In this document: piece by piece, positions 60,936 through 64,000 of the stretch
Layout of the letters: each line of letters starts with the position of its first letter
How positions within the stretch are numbered: position 1 is the stretch's first letter
NCBI GenBank assembly: GCA_013397845.1
Contig: VZTG01003218.1
Location: 444,587 to 508,586 of the forward strand
Source: Melanocharis versteri
Taxonomy: Eukaryota; Chordata; Aves; Passeriformes; Melanocharitidae
Length of the DNA stretch: 64,000 nucleotides
Direction: 5' to 3'
Program-made: the position numbers and the translations under genes
The notes under the pieces: generated by a model
The model's database searches: none
The model's input: the letters and a program-made list of their open reading frames with translations, nothing else
Told to the model about the DNA's origin: nothing

Positions 60936-63900
60936 TAGCAAGAATATCTGATAGAAAAAGAAAATACATTCAGGTGAAGTAGTATAGCTTTCCCAATGCC
61001 CTTCTATTTTTTACTCCAAAGATGACATATGTCTCCTTAAAATAATTATACATTCTTACATTTTAAAACATAAATTACTGTAAAAAGACTAGCAAAAAAA
61101 GGTCTTTATTTCACAAATCCACTCTAAGTCAATGGGGACTGCATCTTCTAAAATCAGATAAGTGGTATGCAAATCTAACACAATAATGCAGAGGACTAAT
61201 TTTAAATGTAAGCACTCTGAAAGGATAAATAAAAGCAGAGGGGAAAAAATTTACATATTACATTTATTATCATAAATGAAAATACAAGAAATACAACAAC
61301 ACTTCATGAAACTTCGCAGTCTTTAGAAGTATAGAAAACTAGATATTTTCATCCCGTTTTTGACAGCCTCCGAGACACATTCCTTCCTTAGTCACTAATT
61401 ATTTTTAGAAATAATATATAAAAGGAACAAGGTTGAATTAATGACAACGAAATAAAAAGAAAATAATGCATCCTTACTCAACTTAAATTTTAAGACTACA
61501 TTTAGATAAAAACAGATGCAATTGGAAATTGCTTCATTTCTTAGACGTCTTTATTGTATATAGTCCTACAAAATTTAGGGAAGTGTTCCAAATTCCATTG
61601 TTATAGATTTTGGTCTTCTACTACTAATACATTATTAACACCATTAATATTAATAAAGGGGAAAAATAAGAGGCAATTCTATCAAGAAAATGTATTATTA
61701 TTTTCAGTAATAACTGCATCTGCTCTCAATGATTAAAATCAAACTTGTCATTATATAAAACATTATACCTAAAAATGGAAATTCATCTAGAAGAACTTTC
61801 AAGGAGGATATGAGAACTCATTAAGAGTTGAAAGACTTCTGCTAAACAAAAGCAGAGTACTTGAAAATGCTTAGAAATCAACATAACTACATACAGCCTG
61901 GAAAAATATATTAGTAAAACAGAAAGGGATTCAATTCTATAGTGCTCTTGATCATGCAGTCATTTCCAGCTGCAGAATACTGATGTAAATCATTATAATT
62001 TTAATATTTCTAAGAAGGTAAGTATGTATGTATACGCAAAACTAAACTCATCAGAATCTGTGAATTTAAATTTCTGGGACATTCTATTATTTCTTTCTAT
62101 TGTTGGGAAACTGAGTAGAAAAGCAGTTCCTTTATCAAACTGTCAGATAATTTTGACTTGCAAATAAGGCCCCAAATGTCAATATTTGGATGTCCCATAA
62201 TAAATGTATACTTTCTGCATATTTCACTGAAAACATAGTCCCTTTTACTGCTTTTGTATGAGCTTCAAAAAAGAAACCATTCTGGCAACTACTTTGCCAA
62301 TAAACTTCCCTGAATAGTAATTTGGTGAATAATATGTTGGAATATATAAAGAAGTGATAACCATTTATTTATATATATATATGTCCTGAGAATATTAATT
62401 CCAGTAATGGGAGGGAGTGTCTGCCTGATTCATAGGCCAGTCAATATGGTTTTATACAGATTAAGGGGATGATTAGAAGTAATGTCTTTCCTTTTCACTT
62501 AATTTCAAACTTTCCTGGTCTTTTTCTGTTATGATTTCTCAGAAAGTTGCATCTCATGTCCCTTCAAAAGAATACACAAAAAAGTATTACCCCAACAGAA
62601 GGAGACATTCAGCTATGAAAGAAAAAAAAGATCTCCAAGAAGCTGGAACTCAACACGGTATAACCAAAGAATTATCTTGAGCAGAAGCTGTTTCAAAAAA
62701 CATTTGAAATGTACAGTAGAGTTTGTCACTGTGTGTTCTCCACCTGGCTGCTACTAGATATTCTGCTCTTTTGAGTTACTGATTTTTATCCAGCTACACC
62801 ATCCAGCAGAATCATGTTTTATGAACCATGGCTATGCTGCAGGTCTCAAATTGTTACATGCAGGCATATTGTTCCCATTTACTACAGACTAGCATAAGGA
62901 TAACTGTGTAATGTATCTTGATTTTAAAGTATGTACAAACCTTATGATTCACAAGTGCTGTGGATAGACCATCTAAAATCACAGTGTGCCTCTTTAGCTC
63001 TGAATTTCCACAGAAGTACCTTGGTGTGACCTCCTTGGGAATCTTTCAGTAAACCAGCACGTACATGCCACAGACCTACAAAAGTATGATTGCAATGTTA
63101 TCTCAAAGCCATTGGCAAGACTTGTGACTTTTTGAATTTTAAATAACTGCTGGCAGACAAAGAGTTACCTTGTTTCTATTTTACATGGTTTCTTTGCAGT
63201 CAGAGGAGTATCCCAGGCTGCCAAAGAGCTTTGTTTACTCCACACTGTACACCAACTGGGTAACAGTAACATCCCGGACTTCCTAGGAGAAAGCCATAGA
63301 GATTATATTAAGAGATGTTGGATTGAAGCAGATAAATTCTCTTGGTTTCTTCTTTTGAAGCGGTGCTTATATACAATAAGAAAAATAATATTTAATGTAT
63401 TAGAAAACATACCACAAGTGTGAAAATAACTCCTATATCCAGTCAAAGTTGATACGAATTTTAAATTCTGAAATAGGAGGGATAAATGAACCCTAAATTT
63501 TTAATTTCTCTCAGCTTTTCAACTGCTGCACTATTATTGTGGGTTCCTTTACTAGTACTGTACTGATGATATTTTTTTGAGGCTGTGATTATTACTACAG
63601 CTTATGAGAGCAAAGTGGCAAAGGTTGTTCATTGTGGTTTGAGATTTCTACATGGACATTCAGAAGACATTGCATTCAGTATGCAACTTCAAGGTTAAAG
63701 AGATTGGTAATGCAAACGGATCAAAATGAGACTCCCTGCAAGCCTGTACATAAACAAAGTACAGTAATGCTAGTGATTTAAAGTCAAAAAGGGATAGAAA
63801 TATATTTTTTGACACTACATGCCAAATCCAGATTTTGGGTTTGGGCAAAGCCAAATTTATAAACCCCAAATTAAGGCTGCAAAGTGTCCCATTGTGTCCT

Positions 63901-64000
63901 GCCCATAATCAGATTTCAGGGGTAGCATTTGTTTCAAGTTGTCTATCAGTTACTCATGCAGTTACTACTTTAGAAAGGTCTCCATAAAACGTAGCTACTT
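60936..64000. other. AT-rich noncoding DNA to the window end
   Basis: No gene or transposon was recognised. A TA tract lies at 62370-62382. Small frames (61554-61736, 63660-63869 minus) have no domain. Confidence 0.6.
62370..62382. repeat. Short (TA)n tract
   Basis: An alternating TA run in AT-rich DNA. Confidence 0.8.

Overview
This window looks like nuclear DNA from a bird. It is AT-rich, and no single-copy protein-coding gene, rRNA, tRNA or other structured RNA gene was recognised. The main evidence for a bird is about sixteen dispersed copies of the LINE CR1, on both strands. They have the avian-type 3' end, a 'TTGGACT..ATGATCTT..AGGTC.TTTTCCAACC' motif followed by ATTCTATGATT-like repeats. 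A 290-bp block near 41.0-41.3 kb resembles a dispersed avian endogenous-retrovirus LTR. No bacterial, plasmid or phage features are present. The setting is best read as intergenic or large-intron sequence.

Layout. From 0 to 3.3 kb the DNA is AT-rich, with two 16-A runs and two perfect hairpins. CR1 pieces lie at 3.3, 6.7-7.4, 14.5-15.1 (minus), 15.7, 18.8-19.3, 21.8-22.4, 22.4-22.6 (minus), 24.9-25.5, 26.2 (minus), 29.3 (minus), 30.9 (minus), 37.1, 39.8-40.6, 42.7-43.1, 55.1-55.6 and 60.9 (minus) kb. Between them is mostly featureless AT-rich DNA with microsatellites: CTTT at 43.3 kb, GTTTG at 57.6 kb, and TA and A-rich tracts. The 12-kb stretch from 43.1 to 55.1 kb has no recognisable transposon. 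From 57.87 to 58.44 kb is a GC-rich, C/T-biased island. Its overlapping open frames on both strands reflect low stop-codon density rather than a gene.

All CR1 copies are dead: 5' truncated, internally deleted, or carrying stops and frameshifts. Two (6.7-7.4 and 18.8-19.3 kb) join reverse-transcriptase sequence directly to the 3' tail. In one copy (19.05 kb) the RT catalytic FADD motif is still readable; in two others (21.8 and 39.9 kb) it is degraded.

The most gene-like non-repeat item is a 200-bp open segment at 13,076-13,275 bounded by AG and GTAAGC splice-like sites. Its product was not recognised and it remains a candidate only. I found no convincing undescribed biological system. The useful leads are this possible exon, the paired hairpins at 2.5 kb, the GC island, and a 20-bp perfect palindrome at 60.08 kb. 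All family assignments come from recalled sequence similarity, without a database search.
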